Notes under the pieces: model-generated
What the model saw: the letters and a program-made list of their open reading frames with translations, nothing else
Told to the model about the DNA's origin: nothing
Databases searched by the model: none
Program-made: the position numbers and the translations under genes
Assembly: GCA_002349055.1 (NCBI GenBank)
Contig: DECD01000013.1
Span: 1-60,174, forward strand
Length of the DNA stretch: 60,174 bases
DNA from: Bacteroidales bacterium UBA2939
GTDB lineage: Bacteria > Bacteroidota > Bacteroidia > Bacteroidales > P3
Direction of reading: 5' to 3'
Shown: positions 35,915 through 43,901 of the stretch, piece by piece
Numbering within the stretch: the stretch's first letter is position 1
Layout of the letters: each line of letters begins with the position of its first letter

Positions 35915-35975
35915 CGCCCTATCATCACCTACCGTGATAGGAGTTGATAGGGCGTTGGTAGGGTGTTGATAGGTG
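35915..35975. repeat. CTATCA palindromic repeat in the DUF6266/sigma spacer
   Basis: Arms CGCCCTATCA (35915-35924) and TGATAGGGCG (35945-35954), then GTTGGTAGGGTGTTGATAGG. The core CTACCGTG(A/G)TAGGAGTTG recurs at 55795-55812. The 289-base spacer 35833-36121 otherwise holds the sigma factor promoter. Confidence 0.75.
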
Positions 35976-36013
35976 GCTGACTGGTGGTTTATATCACTTT
36001 TTTTATTTTTTTA

Positions 36014-36043
36014 TTTGTATGTTAAAAAAAAGTTGTATCTTTG
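36014..36043 (+). promoter_or_regulatory. Promoter of the ECF sigma factor gene
   Basis: TTTG (36014-36017), 18-nt spacer, TATCTTTG (36036-36043). The leader is about 70 nt. Confidence 0.7.
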
Positions 36044-36121
36044 CACCCGAATTAATGTAGAACCAAAAGGGAATTGATGAAGCAACGGTATCAGTTTTAA
36101 CCCCCTAAAAAATAGAGGAAT

Positions 36122-36715
36122 ATGACGGACGTAAAGACCAGACAACTGTCAGACAACGAACTGATCATGCGCTACCAAGATGGCGATACATCTTGTTTTG
36201 AGGTGCTCCTTGAGCGCTATCAAGCCAAGGTGTACGGCTACATTTTTTCGGTGGTGAAGGAGAAGGAGACGGCGGACGATATCTTCCAGGACACCTTCTA
36301 CAAAGTCATCGTCACCATCAATTCGGGCCTGTACAAGGACGAGAACAAGTTTGTCCACTGGGTGATGCGCATCGCGCACAACCTGATTGTGGACTATTTC
36401 CGTCGCAACAACAAGATGCCCATGGTGCCCAACAAGCCGGAAGGCGACGTGGTGGACAACCTGAAAATCCAGGACGAGAACGCCGAGCACGCCATCATGA
36501 AGAAGCAGACCAGCGCGAACATCCGCAAGCTGGTGCGCATGCTTCCGCCCGAGCAGCGCCGCGTGGTCATCCTGCGCCACTATGGCAAATGCGACTTCAA
36601 GGACATCGCCGCCCGTACCGGCGTGAGCATCAACACGGCCCTCGGCCGCATGCGCTACGCCATCATCAACCTGCGCCGCCTGGCACAAGAAAACAATATG
36701 TATATTGAATTGTGA
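36122..36715 (+). CDS. ECF-type RNA polymerase sigma factor
   Basis: 197 residues with sigma region 2 (YGYIFSVVKEKETADDIFQDTFYKV, residues 40-64) and region 4 (LPPEQRRVVILRHYGKCDFKDIAARTGVSINTALGRMRYAI, 143-180). No anti-sigma gene follows; the next gene is an rRNA methyltransferase, so its regulator, if any, is elsewhere. The housekeeping-type promoter upstream indicates it is not purely autoregulated. Confidence 0.9.
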   Translation: MTDVKTRQLSDNELIMRYQDGDTSCFEVLLERYQAKVYGYIFSVVKEKETADDIFQDTFYKVIVTINSGLYKDENKFVHWVMRIAHNLIVDYFRRNNKMPMVPNKPEGDVVDNLKIQDENAEHAIMKKQTSANIRKLVRMLPPEQRRVVILRHYGKCDFKDIAARTGVSINTALGRMRYAIINLRRLAQENNMYIEL

Positions 36716-36750
36716 GGAGCTAAGTAGATAAAGTAAGTAGATAAAGTAGA

Positions 36751-37536
36751 TTGATAAGTAAAAATAAACTGAAGGAATTGGCCGCCTACCGCCTGCAGAA
36801 ACGTTGCGACGAGGAGGCGGTTTTTGTTGTCGAAGGCCCCAAGATGGCCGCCGAGGCGCTGGCGTCGGGGTTAGGCATCAGGGTTGTCTGCGCGACCTCT
36901 GAGTGGAAAGTGGAAAGTGGAAAGTGGAAAGAATTCTACGAGGTGAGCGCGGCGGAGCTGGAGAGGCTTTCCAATTTCAAGACACCCAACCAGGTGTGGA
37001 TGCTGGTGGAAAAAGGTGAAAGGTTAAAGGTGAAAGGCGAAAGTGGGCTTACGCTGGCCTTGGACCACATCCAAGACCCTGGGAACATGGGCACCATGCT
37101 GCGGACGGCCGACTGGTTCGGCATCCGGCACGTGGTGTGCAGCCGCGACACCGTGAGCTGCTACAACCCCAAGGTGGTGCAGGCCTCGATGGGCGCCGTG
37201 TTCCGCACACAGGTCGAGTATGTCGACCTGCCGCAGTGGCTGGCCAATTGCGGCATGCCCGTCTACGGTGCCTCGCTGCAAGGCGAGCCCATCGCCGGCC
37301 ACCAACCACTAACCACCGGCCACTCCGTACTCCTCATCGGCAACGAGAGTCGCGGCATCTCCAAGGAGGCCATGGCGCAGGTGACGCACCCCGTGCTCAT
37401 TCCCAACCTCGGCGGCACCGCCGAGAGCCTCAATGCCAGCGTGGCGGCAGGAATACTCATGTTTTATTTGGGAAGTACAAAGGAGTGCAAGGGAGTGCAA
37501 GGAGCGCAAGACAATACTAAAATCGACACGATATGA
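36751..37536 (+). CDS. TrmH/SpoU-family RNA 2'-O-methyltransferase
   Basis: 261 residues. The SpoU domain motifs are LALDHIQDPGNMGTMLRTADWFGI, VVCSRDTVSCYNPKVVQASMGAVFR and LLIGNESRGIS...IPNLGGTAESLNASVAAGIL; it has the deep trefoil-knot fold and uses SAM. The start is TTG 36751: the first residues ISKNKLKELAAYR fit the family N-terminus, and the TTG lies in a GTAGATAAAGTA array. Two more arrays fall in frame (36901-36931 encoding EWKVESGKWKE, 37010-37045 encoding KGERLKVKGES), and the last 20 residues come from the left array of the four-helix-bundle element. The stop overlaps the next start (ATGA). Confidence 0.87.
   Translation: MISKNKLKELAAYRLQKRCDEEAVFVVEGPKMAAEALASGLGIRVVCATSEWKVESGKWKEFYEVSAAELERLSNFKTPNQVWMLVEKGERLKVKGESGLTLALDHIQDPGNMGTMLRTADWFGIRHVVCSRDTVSCYNPKVVQASMGAVFRTQVEYVDLPQWLANCGMPVYGASLQGEPIAGHQPLTTGHSVLLIGNESRGISKEAMAQVTHPVLIPNLGGTAESLNASVAAGILMFYLGSTKECKGVQGAQDNTKIDTI
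36901..37045. repeat. Two GTGGAAA/GTGAAAG arrays in frame in the TrmH-like gene
   Basis: 36901-36931: four 7-nt units GTGGAAA. 37010-37045: units GGTGAAAGGTTAAAGGTGAA and further. They add charged, repetitive residues on either side of the linker between the substrate-binding and catalytic domains. Confidence 0.7.
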
Positions 37537-37961
37537 CGAGCCAAAGTTTCGAAGATGTGTTTGCATGGAAGAAAGCTCATGCCTTTGTCTTGTCAGTGTA
37601 TAAGACAACCAAGGACTTCCCTGACGATGAAAAGTTTGGGTTGACATCGCAGTTCCGGCGTGCTGCAGTGTCGATAGAAGTCAATATCGCCGAGGGATAC
37701 AGAAAGATTGGGAAACAAGACAAGTTGCGTTTTTTTAATATTTCGCAGGGAAGTTTGTCAGAATGTAAAGACTATATTATTTTAGCAAGAGACTTAGAAT
37801 ATATCAGTATGGAACAGTATCAAGAGCTATGGCAATCTTCTGAAGAAACAAGCAGGCTCTTGATATCTTATTGTAATGGAATAATCAATAATTCTGGAAT
37901 CAAGGATTAAAGGGCATTTGTCTTGCACTCCTTTATACTCCTTGCACTTCCACACTCCTTT
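37478..37961. mobile_element. Intact four-helix-bundle element with inverted flanking arrays
   Basis: Left array of GGAGTGCAAG-type units 37482-37510 ending AGACAATACT; four-helix-bundle gene 37533-37910; GGGCATTTGTC (37912-37922); right array of inverted units (TTGCACTCC) 37923-37961. The arrays are complementary. Compared with the decayed copy at 8.4 kb, the GACAAAT and GACAATA boundary motifs have swapped sides, so the gene lies in the opposite orientation relative to the ends. Mobility is inferred from multiple copies with similar ends; no transposase is present. Confidence 0.55.
37533..37910 (+). CDS. Four-helix-bundle protein (S23/IVS-like), intact
   Basis: 125 residues: MTSQSFEDVFAWKKAHAFVL, FGLTSQFRRAAVSIEVNIAEGYRK, FFNISQGSLSECKDYIILA, SEETSRLLISYCNGIINN. 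These are the four amphipathic helices of the family known from 23S rRNA intervening sequences and from Avd of diversity-generating retroelements. It is probably a pentameric, basic, nucleic-acid-associated protein by family analogy. No reverse transcriptase or variable repeat is nearby, so it is not an Avd in this context. AT-rich codons differ from the neighbours. Inverted arrays flank it on both sides. Confidence 0.85.
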   Translation: MTSQSFEDVFAWKKAHAFVLSVYKTTKDFPDDEKFGLTSQFRRAAVSIEVNIAEGYRKIGKQDKLRFFNISQGSLSECKDYIILARDLEYISMEQYQELWQSSEETSRLLISYCNGIINNSGIKD

Positions 37962-37966
37962 AAAAG

Positions 37967-38992
37967 ATGGAACAACTACAATACCAAGAAGGAAGAACCG
38001 AGATAGGCCAGCTGGGCAAGGTGGCCCTCATCGACCGCCTGACCGACGGCACCGCCTGCCAGGGCGACGACTGTGCCGTGGTCGGCAAAGGCAAGAAACG
38101 CACCCTCGTCACGGTGCAGACGCTGGTGGAAGGCGTGGACTTCGACATGATGTACACCCCGCTGAAACACCTGGGCTACAAGGCCGTGGCCGTGGCCATC
38201 AGCAATGTCGCCGCCATGAACGGCACGCCGCGCCAGGCGCTGGTGAGCATCGCCGTGAGCAACCGCTATTCGGTGGAAGCCCTCGACGAGCTCTACGCCG
38301 GCGTTCGCCTCTGCTGCGACCGCTATGACGTGAGCCTCGTGGGTGGCGACACCCGCAGCACGAGGGCCGGCATGGTGCTGACCGTCACCCTCATCGGCGA
38401 GGCCGACGAGGACAAGATAGCCTACCGCGGCGGTGCCAAGCACAACGACCTCATCTGCGTGAGCGGCGACCTCGGCAGCGCCTATGCAGGCCTGCTGGTG
38501 CTCGAGCGCGAGAAGGTGACCTACCAGGCCAACCCCGACTTCCAGCCCGACCTGGCGGGATTCGACTACGTGCTGGAACGCTTCCTCAAGCCTGAACCCC
38601 GCATGGACATCGTGAAAAAGCTGGCCGAACGCGAGGTGGTGCCCACCTCGATGACCGACGTCAGCGAGGGCCTGGCTGACAGCCTGCTGCACCTGGGGAA
38701 AGCCTCGGGCTACGGATGCGAGGTGTACGAGGAGCGCCTGCCGATAGACTACCTATGTTCGCGCGTGTGCTCGGAGATGAGCAAGAACATGCTGCCCGTG
38801 AGTTGCGCCCTCAACGGTGGCCGCGACTACGAGCTGCTCTTCACCGTGGACCAGAAAGACTATGAGAAAATCAAGGAGATGGAGGGCATCCACATCATCG
38901 GCTACGTCACCGAGAAAGGCATGCCGAGCGTGATGGTCACCCCCCAGAACACCACCATCGAACTGGTGGCGCAGGGATTCACCAAACAATGA
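37967..38992 (+). CDS. thiL: Thiamine-monophosphate kinase
   Basis: 341 residues, AIR-synthase-like fold. Phosphorylates thiamine phosphate to the diphosphate cofactor. Motifs: N-terminal GQLGKVALIDRL, GDDCAVV (Mg/ATP), VEGVDFD, YKAVAVAISNVAAMNGTP, VGGDTRST and the C-terminal CALNGGRDYELLFTV. It starts just after the right array of the four-helix-bundle element; the element therefore separates it from trmH. The stop overlaps pcm (ATGA), indicating coupling. Confidence 0.9.
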   Translation: MEQLQYQEGRTEIGQLGKVALIDRLTDGTACQGDDCAVVGKGKKRTLVTVQTLVEGVDFDMMYTPLKHLGYKAVAVAISNVAAMNGTPRQALVSIAVSNRYSVEALDELYAGVRLCCDRYDVSLVGGDTRSTRAGMVLTVTLIGEADEDKIAYRGGAKHNDLICVSGDLGSAYAGLLVLEREKVTYQANPDFQPDLAGFDYVLERFLKPEPRMDIVKKLAEREVVPTSMTDVSEGLADSLLHLGKASGYGCEVYEERLPIDYLCSRVCSEMSKNMLPVSCALNGGRDYELLFTVDQKDYEKIKEMEGIHIIGYVTEKGMPSVMVTPQNTTIELVAQGFTKQ

Positions 38993-39654
38993 CACGACAG
39001 GACACATTCAAACATAAAGGCCTGCGGCACCAGATGGTCGAGGCACTGAGAGCCAAGGGCATCAACGACGAGGCGGTGCTGAAGGCCATGGAGGAGGTGC
39101 CGCGGCACTGGTTCATCGACAGCGCCTTGGACACCTTCGCCTACGAGGACCGCGCTCTGAAAATCAACTGCGACCAGACCATCTCGCACCCCTCCACGGT
39201 GGCCATGCAGAGCCAGCTGCTCAACGTGCAACCTGGCATGAAGGTGCTGGAGATAGGCACCGGCAGCGGCTACCAAGCCGCCATCCTCTTCAAGATGGGC
39301 GCCAAGGTCTTCAGCGTGGAGCGCCAGAAAGGGCTCTTCGACAAGACGCGCGCGATGCTGGCCGAGCTGGGATTCAGGGTCCGCTGCTTCCTCGGCGACG
39401 GCTACCAAGGCTTGAAAGAGGTGAACTACGGCCCCTACGACCGCGTCATCGTCACCTGCGGCGCACGCGAGATTCCCACGGCGCTGATGCAGCAGCTCAA
39501 GGTGGGCGGCATCATGGTCATCCCCCTCGACGACGAAACGGGACAGGAGATGCTGCGCATCACCAAAGAGGGCGAGGAAAGAGAAAAGTGGAGAGTGGAA
39601 AGATTTGGAGCCTATAGCTTCGTGCCCATGCTCGACGGACGCCAGATGAACTAG
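38989..39654 (+). CDS. pcm: Protein-L-isoaspartate O-methyltransferase
   Basis: 221 residues. Repairs isoaspartyl damage in proteins using SAM. Motifs: VPRHWFIDSALDTFAYED, QTISHPSTVAMQSQLL, motif I LEIGTGSGYQAAIL, and VTCGAREIPTAL. Near the C-terminus EEREKWRVERFG is encoded by a small GGAAAGAGAAAAGTGGAGAG array (39578-39603). Coupled to thiL by an ATGA overlap; its 3' end overlaps the convergent gene by 4 bases. Confidence 0.93.
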   Translation: MTRQDTFKHKGLRHQMVEALRAKGINDEAVLKAMEEVPRHWFIDSALDTFAYEDRALKINCDQTISHPSTVAMQSQLLNVQPGMKVLEIGTGSGYQAAILFKMGAKVFSVERQKGLFDKTRAMLAELGFRVRCFLGDGYQGLKEVNYGPYDRVIVTCGAREIPTALMQQLKVGGIMVIPLDDETGQEMLRITKEGEEREKWRVERFGAYSFVPMLDGRQMN

Positions 39655-40013
39655 CGCAGGATGAAGTGCTGCTTGGAAAGACGCGGATTGGCCACGGCGA
39701 GGCCCACAGAGAAGAGGTCGACGGTGGCCTGCCAACGAGGGTCGTCGATGACAGACTGCCAACGCGCCTCGTCACGGTGAGGATGGTCGATGACAAGGAA
39801 ACGACCGTCGGCGGTATCGAGAGTGGCACGGTCGCCAGCGCGGTCGGCAACGACAGAATAGCGATGCTCCAGACGCCATACTACCTCGGCGAAACGCCCA
39901 TGCGGAGCACCCTCGGCACGCGAGAAAAGCACCTCGGTGTAAAGTCCGTAGAGGAAGGGCGAGTGCAGGTTGAACTGCGTCTTGGCACGAAGAAAATGTT
40001 GCAGCCGATTCAT
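39651..40013 (-). pseudogene. SAM-methyltransferase-like protein with the catalytic core deleted
   Basis: 120 residues. The N-terminus MNRLQHFLRAKTQFNLHSPFLYGLYTEVL and the C-terminus DPRWQATVDLFSVGLAVANPRLSKQHFILR match the two ends of a Bacteroidetes class I O-methyltransferase-like family (HSPF near the start, a KQHF-x-LR ending). The roughly 120-residue Rossmann core with the SAM loop is absent. The junction is in frame. A consensus -7 element TACTTTTG (40018-40025, minus strand) ends 4 bases before the ATG. It could be a relic or a small protein kept for another reason. Confidence 0.55.
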
Positions 40014-40017
40014 GGTG

Positions 40018-40025
40018 CAAAAGTA
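40018..40025 (-). promoter_or_regulatory. -7 element directly before the start codon at 40013
   Basis: TACTTTTG on the minus strand; a transcript from here would be leaderless or nearly so. Confidence 0.5.
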
Positions 40026-40032
40026 AGAAAAA

Positions 40033-40063
40033 ATTAAGAATTAAGAATTAAGAATTGAGAATT
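40033..40063. repeat. AATTAAGAATTAAG array before gldD
   Basis: Four units of about 8 nt (AATTAAGA, then AATTGAGA), ending 3 bases before the gldD ATG and thus overlapping its translation initiation region. Confidence 0.7.
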
Positions 40064-40065
40064 AA

Positions 40066-40722
40066 ATGAAAATCAAGAATATACTACTAACGGTAGCGTG
40101 CATTTCCACCCTGGCGGCATGCGGCGGCAACGGCGATTACACCCCCAAGCCACAGGCCTACCTGCGCATCGATATGCCGGAGCACAGCTACTGGCTTGTC
40201 GACAGCCTCTGCTCACACCCTGGCGACACGCTCGTATTTGGTACCGATACCTCGATTGTCATTACCGGTTCCTGCAAGACCTTCCCCTTCACCTTCGAGG
40301 CCAACACCTGCGTCGAGCTGCGGGAGAAAGGCGCTCCCAAGGGTGAGGAGTGGATGGACCTCTACTACCCGCAGTGGGACGGCGTGATCTACCTCACCTA
40401 CAAACACTTGAGCGGCCGCGACGACCTGCGCGGCCAGATAGACACCTCGTCGCGCATGCTGGAGAAGCACTACCAGTTTGCCTCGGGCATCGACGAACAG
40501 CTCTATGAGAGCGACGACCACACGGTGCACGCCATCAAATGGCATCTCAAGGGCAAGAACGTGGCCTCCACCTACCAGTTCTACGCCACCGACTCGGTGC
40601 ACCATTTCCTCCGCGGCGCCCTCTTCATCAACCGTCCCCCCAACAACGACTCCCTCGCCCCCGTGCTGGAGTACATGCAGCGCGACCTCGACCACCTCAT
40701 CGAGACCCTCCGCTGGCGGTAA
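40066..40722 (+). CDS. gldD: Gliding-motility lipoprotein GldD
   Basis: 218 residues. Lipoprotein signal MKIKNILLTVACISTLAACG (lipid-modified Cys 19). The body YTPKPQAYLRIDMPEHSYW, WMDLYYPQWDGVIYLTYKHL and HYQFASGIDEQLYE matches GldD. In Bacteroidetes gldD occurs also in non-gliding species with type IX secretion. With the PorE-like gene at 45264 it indicates the organism has that system. It is followed after 55 bases by mrdA. Confidence 0.85.
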   Translation: MKIKNILLTVACISTLAACGGNGDYTPKPQAYLRIDMPEHSYWLVDSLCSHPGDTLVFGTDTSIVITGSCKTFPFTFEANTCVELREKGAPKGEEWMDLYYPQWDGVIYLTYKHLSGRDDLRGQIDTSSRMLEKHYQFASGIDEQLYESDDHTVHAIKWHLKGKNVASTYQFYATDSVHHFLRGALFINRPPNNDSLAPVLEYMQRDLDHLIETLRWR

Positions 40723-40777
40723 AATTTTTCAAGACACAACGCAATATTTCAATGTACCCTCGCGTTAGATAAAAATT

Positions 40778-42640
40778 ATGTCGAACCAGTATGCCGACCG
40801 GAGTCATGTGGTGAAGATTATCTTCATCGTCATCGGGGTGCTTTTCATAGGGCGCCTGGCGATACTGCAACTATTTAATTCTGAATACAGAGAGAAGGGG
40901 GAGCAGCAGTCGCTTCGCAACGTGACGCAATATCCCGCCCGCGGCTTCATCTACGACCGCCACGGCGAGCTGCTGGTACACAACGAAGCCGTATACGACC
41001 TGATGGTCATCCCCCGCATGGTGAAGGATTTGGACACCAACTATTTCTGCCAGTGCCTGGGCATCACGCGCGCCGACTTCGACGACCGCATGCAGAAGGC
41101 CCGCAAATATTCTCCCTACTCAGCTTCCATCTTCATGAAACAGGTCTCGAAGGAGGAGTATGCCAAGTTCGAGAACAAGATGTTCCGCTTTAAAGGTTTC
41201 TACATCTCGCAGCGCACGCTCCGCATCTACGACCGTCCCATCGCGGCACAGGTGCTGGGATATGTGGGTGAGGTGGACCAGGCCGACCTCGACCGCGACC
41301 CTTACTACAAGCGCGGCGACTACATCGGCAAGAGCGGCCTCGAGAAGAGCTATGAAGAAGTGCTCCGTGGCATCAAAGGCAAGAAGGTGATGCACGTCGA
41401 CGTCCACAACCGGGAGATAGGTCCCTACCGCAACGGCGCGCTCGACACCATGCCCGTCGAAGGCTGCAACCTCTACACCACCCTCGATGCCGACCTCCAG
41501 ACCTATGCCGAGGAGTTGATGGCCAACAAACGCGGCTGCGTGGTGGCTATCGAGCCCTCTACAGGCGAAATCCTGGCCATGGTGTCGGCACCCACCTACG
41601 ACCCCAACCTCCTCGTGGGACGCATCCGCGGCAAGAACTATATCATGCTCAACAGCGACATCTCGAAGCCCATGCTCAACCGCGCCCTCATAGGCCAGTA
41701 TCCTCCGGGAAGTATCTTCAAGGTGGCGCAGTCGATGGTGGCCCTCGACCTCGGCGTCATCAATCCCGGCAGCGGCTTTGTCTGCGACAAGAGCCTCGTG
41801 GGATGCCACAACCACCCCTCGGCACGCTCGGTGCAGGAAGCCATCAAGATGAGTTGCAACCCCTATTTCTACCAGGTCTACCGCCGCGTGGTGCAGCAGG
41901 GCAAATACCGCAACATCTACAAGGACGCGCAATACGGCCTCACCGTCTGGCACGACTATATGCTGCGCTTCGGCTTCGGCCAGAAGATTGACATCGACCT
42001 GCCCAAGAGCGGCATGTCGAGCGGCAACATCCCCGACACCGCCTTCTACAACCGCTGGTACGGCAAGGAGCGTTGGGCCTTCTCGACCATCTATAGTAAC
42101 TCCATCGGCCAGGGCGAGGTCACCGTCGTCCCCATCCAGATGGCCAACCTCGCAGCCATCGTGGCCAACCGCGGCTACTATGTCACGCCCCACATGGTGC
42201 GCTTCTACGGTCCCGACTCCATCCAGAACGAGGAATACCACAAGCGTCACGAGACAGGCGTCAAGCGCGAATACTTCGACATCGCCGCCGCCGGCATGTA
42301 CGACGTGGTGCATGTGGCAGGCGGCACAGCACGCCGCGCACGTGTCGACGGACTCGACATCTGCGGAAAGACGGGCACCGCCGAGAACTACGGCAACGAC
42401 CACTCCGTCTTCATCTGCTTCGCCCCCAAGGACAACCCCAAGATTGCCATGGCCGTCTATGTGGAGAACGCACAGGGCGGCGGCGGCACCTGGGCGGCAC
42501 CCATCGCGGGCCTCCTCGTGGAGAAATACCTCAACGGCGAGGTGAAGCGCAAGGACGTCGAGAAACAGTACAAGGAAATCAACCCCTGCCAGAAGCTCCC
42601 GCTCACCCGCAGGGTCAAGAAAGCCAAGAAGAGAGGATAA
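40778..42640 (+). CDS. mrdA: Penicillin-binding protein 2
   Basis: 620 residues. Transpeptidase of the elongasome that crosslinks peptidoglycan, with an N-terminal membrane anchor (VVKIIFIVIGVLFIGRLAIL) and a periplasmic body. Pedestal: YPARGFIYDRHGELL. Active-site motifs: PPGSIFK (Ser-x-x-Lys, near residue 308), SCN (near 358) and CGKTGTAENYG (near 529). It sits 4 bases before rodA, its glycosyltransferase partner. Confidence 0.95.
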   Translation: MSNQYADRSHVVKIIFIVIGVLFIGRLAILQLFNSEYREKGEQQSLRNVTQYPARGFIYDRHGELLVHNEAVYDLMVIPRMVKDLDTNYFCQCLGITRADFDDRMQKARKYSPYSASIFMKQVSKEEYAKFENKMFRFKGFYISQRTLRIYDRPIAAQVLGYVGEVDQADLDRDPYYKRGDYIGKSGLEKSYEEVLRGIKGKKVMHVDVHNREIGPYRNGALDTMPVEGCNLYTTLDADLQTYAEELMANKRGCVVAIEPSTGEILAMVSAPTYDPNLLVGRIRGKNYIMLNSDISKPMLNRALIGQYPPGSIFKVAQSMVALDLGVINPGSGFVCDKSLVGCHNHPSARSVQEAIKMSCNPYFYQVYRRVVQQGKYRNIYKDAQYGLTVWHDYMLRFGFGQKIDIDLPKSGMSSGNIPDTAFYNRWYGKERWAFSTIYSNSIGQGEVTVVPIQMANLAAIVANRGYYVTPHMVRFYGPDSIQNEEYHKRHETGVKREYFDIAAAGMYDVVHVAGGTARRARVDGLDICGKTGTAENYGNDHSVFICFAPKDNPKIAMAVYVENAQGGGGTWAAPIAGLLVEKYLNGEVKRKDVEKQYKEINPCQKLPLTRRVKKAKKRG

Positions 42641-42644
42641 AGCT

Positions 42645-43901
42645 ATGTATCAAGAGAAATTAAAAGTCGACTGGATCACCATCTGGCTCTACCTGGCCAT
42701 CATGCTCTTCGGCTGGCTCAACATCTATTCGGCCGGATACAACGCCGAGCACACCTCCCTGTTCGACTTCTCCGTGCAGCACGGCAAACAGTTTGTCTGG
42801 ATTGTCGCCGCTCTCGTGCTGGCCGTGGTCATCACCTTCACCGAGCCGCGCGTCTTCTCCAACACCGCCTACCCCATCTACATCATCGTCATGGGGCTGC
42901 TGATAATCACCCTCTTCCTTGCCGTCACCGTCAACGGCGGCAAATCGTGGATTGACTTGGGTTTCTTCCGATTCCAACCCTCCGAATTCGCCAAATTCGC
43001 CACCGCCCTGGCTGTGGCCAAATATATGTCCACCATTGGCATCGACATGCGCGACATGCGCACCAAGCTTGTGGCGGCGGCCCTGATAGCCATCCCTGCG
43101 GCCCTCATCCTCCTGCAACACGACACCGGCTCGGCCCTCGTCTTTGTGGGCTTCATCTTCCCCCTCTACCGCGAAGGGCTCTCGGGCAACTTTCTCATCA
43201 TCGGCGTGGCCGCCATCGCCCTCTTCGTCCTGGCCCTGCTGGTGAACAAATACATCCTCCTCGGCATCCTCCTGGCCATGGGGCTGTTCTACCTCTTTGC
43301 CTGGCTCAACAAGCGCACCTCGCGCGACTACTGGCATGTGGCGGCGGTCTTCGCCTGCTGCGCCATGTTCATCTTCTCGGTCGACTTCATCTTCAACAAC
43401 GTGCTGGAACCCCACCAGCGCGGCCGCATCGACGTGCTGCTGGGCAAGACCGAGGACCTGCAAGGGTCGGGCTACAACGTCAACCAGTCGAAGATAGCCA
43501 TCGGCTCGGGCGGCATCATCGGCAAGGGTTTCCTGCGTGGCACACTCACCAAGGCCGACTTCGTCCCCGAGCAGGAGACCGACTTCATCTTCTGCACCGT
43601 AGGCGAGGAATGGGGATTCCTGGGGTCATCCATCCTGGTGGCCCTCTATATCTTCCTCCTCATCAGGCTCGTCGACATGGCTGAGCGACAACGGTCGCCA
43701 TTCTCCCGCATCTACGGCTACTCCGTAGCCAGCATTCTCTTCATCCACCTCTTTGTCAACGTAGGTATGGTGCTGGGGTTGGTGCCCGTCATCGGCATCC
43801 CCCTACCCTTCTTCTCCTACGGCGGCTCGTCGCTCCTCGCCTTCACCATCCTTTTGTTCATATTCATACGCCAAGACGCGTCTAAAAACCAATTGTTATA
43901 A
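42645..43901 (+). CDS. rodA: Peptidoglycan glycosyltransferase RodA
   Basis: 418 residues, SEDS family with about ten transmembrane helices. It polymerises lipid II in partnership with PBP2. Signature VPEQETDFIFCTVGEEWGF and the C-terminal GIPLPFFSYGGSSLLAFT. The loop NVNQSKIAIGSGGIIGKGFL is typical. Its stop is adjacent to the clpX start. Confidence 0.95.
   Translation: MYQEKLKVDWITIWLYLAIMLFGWLNIYSAGYNAEHTSLFDFSVQHGKQFVWIVAALVLAVVITFTEPRVFSNTAYPIYIIVMGLLIITLFLAVTVNGGKSWIDLGFFRFQPSEFAKFATALAVAKYMSTIGIDMRDMRTKLVAAALIAIPAALILLQHDTGSALVFVGFIFPLYREGLSGNFLIIGVAAIALFVLALLVNKYILLGILLAMGLFYLFAWLNKRTSRDYWHVAAVFACCAMFIFSVDFIFNNVLEPHQRGRIDVLLGKTEDLQGSGYNVNQSKIAIGSGGIIGKGFLRGTLTKADFVPEQETDFIFCTVGEEWGFLGSSILVALYIFLLIRLVDMAERQRSPFSRIYGYSVASILFIHLFVNVGMVLGLVPVIGIPLPFFSYGGSSLLAFTILLFIFIRQDASKNQLL

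Noticed and set aside
37533..37910. Four-helix-bundle gene as an Avd accessory gene of a diversity-generating retroelement
   Set aside because: No reverse transcriptase, template repeat or variable repeat is in the window; the flanking inverted arrays fit an IVS-like element better.
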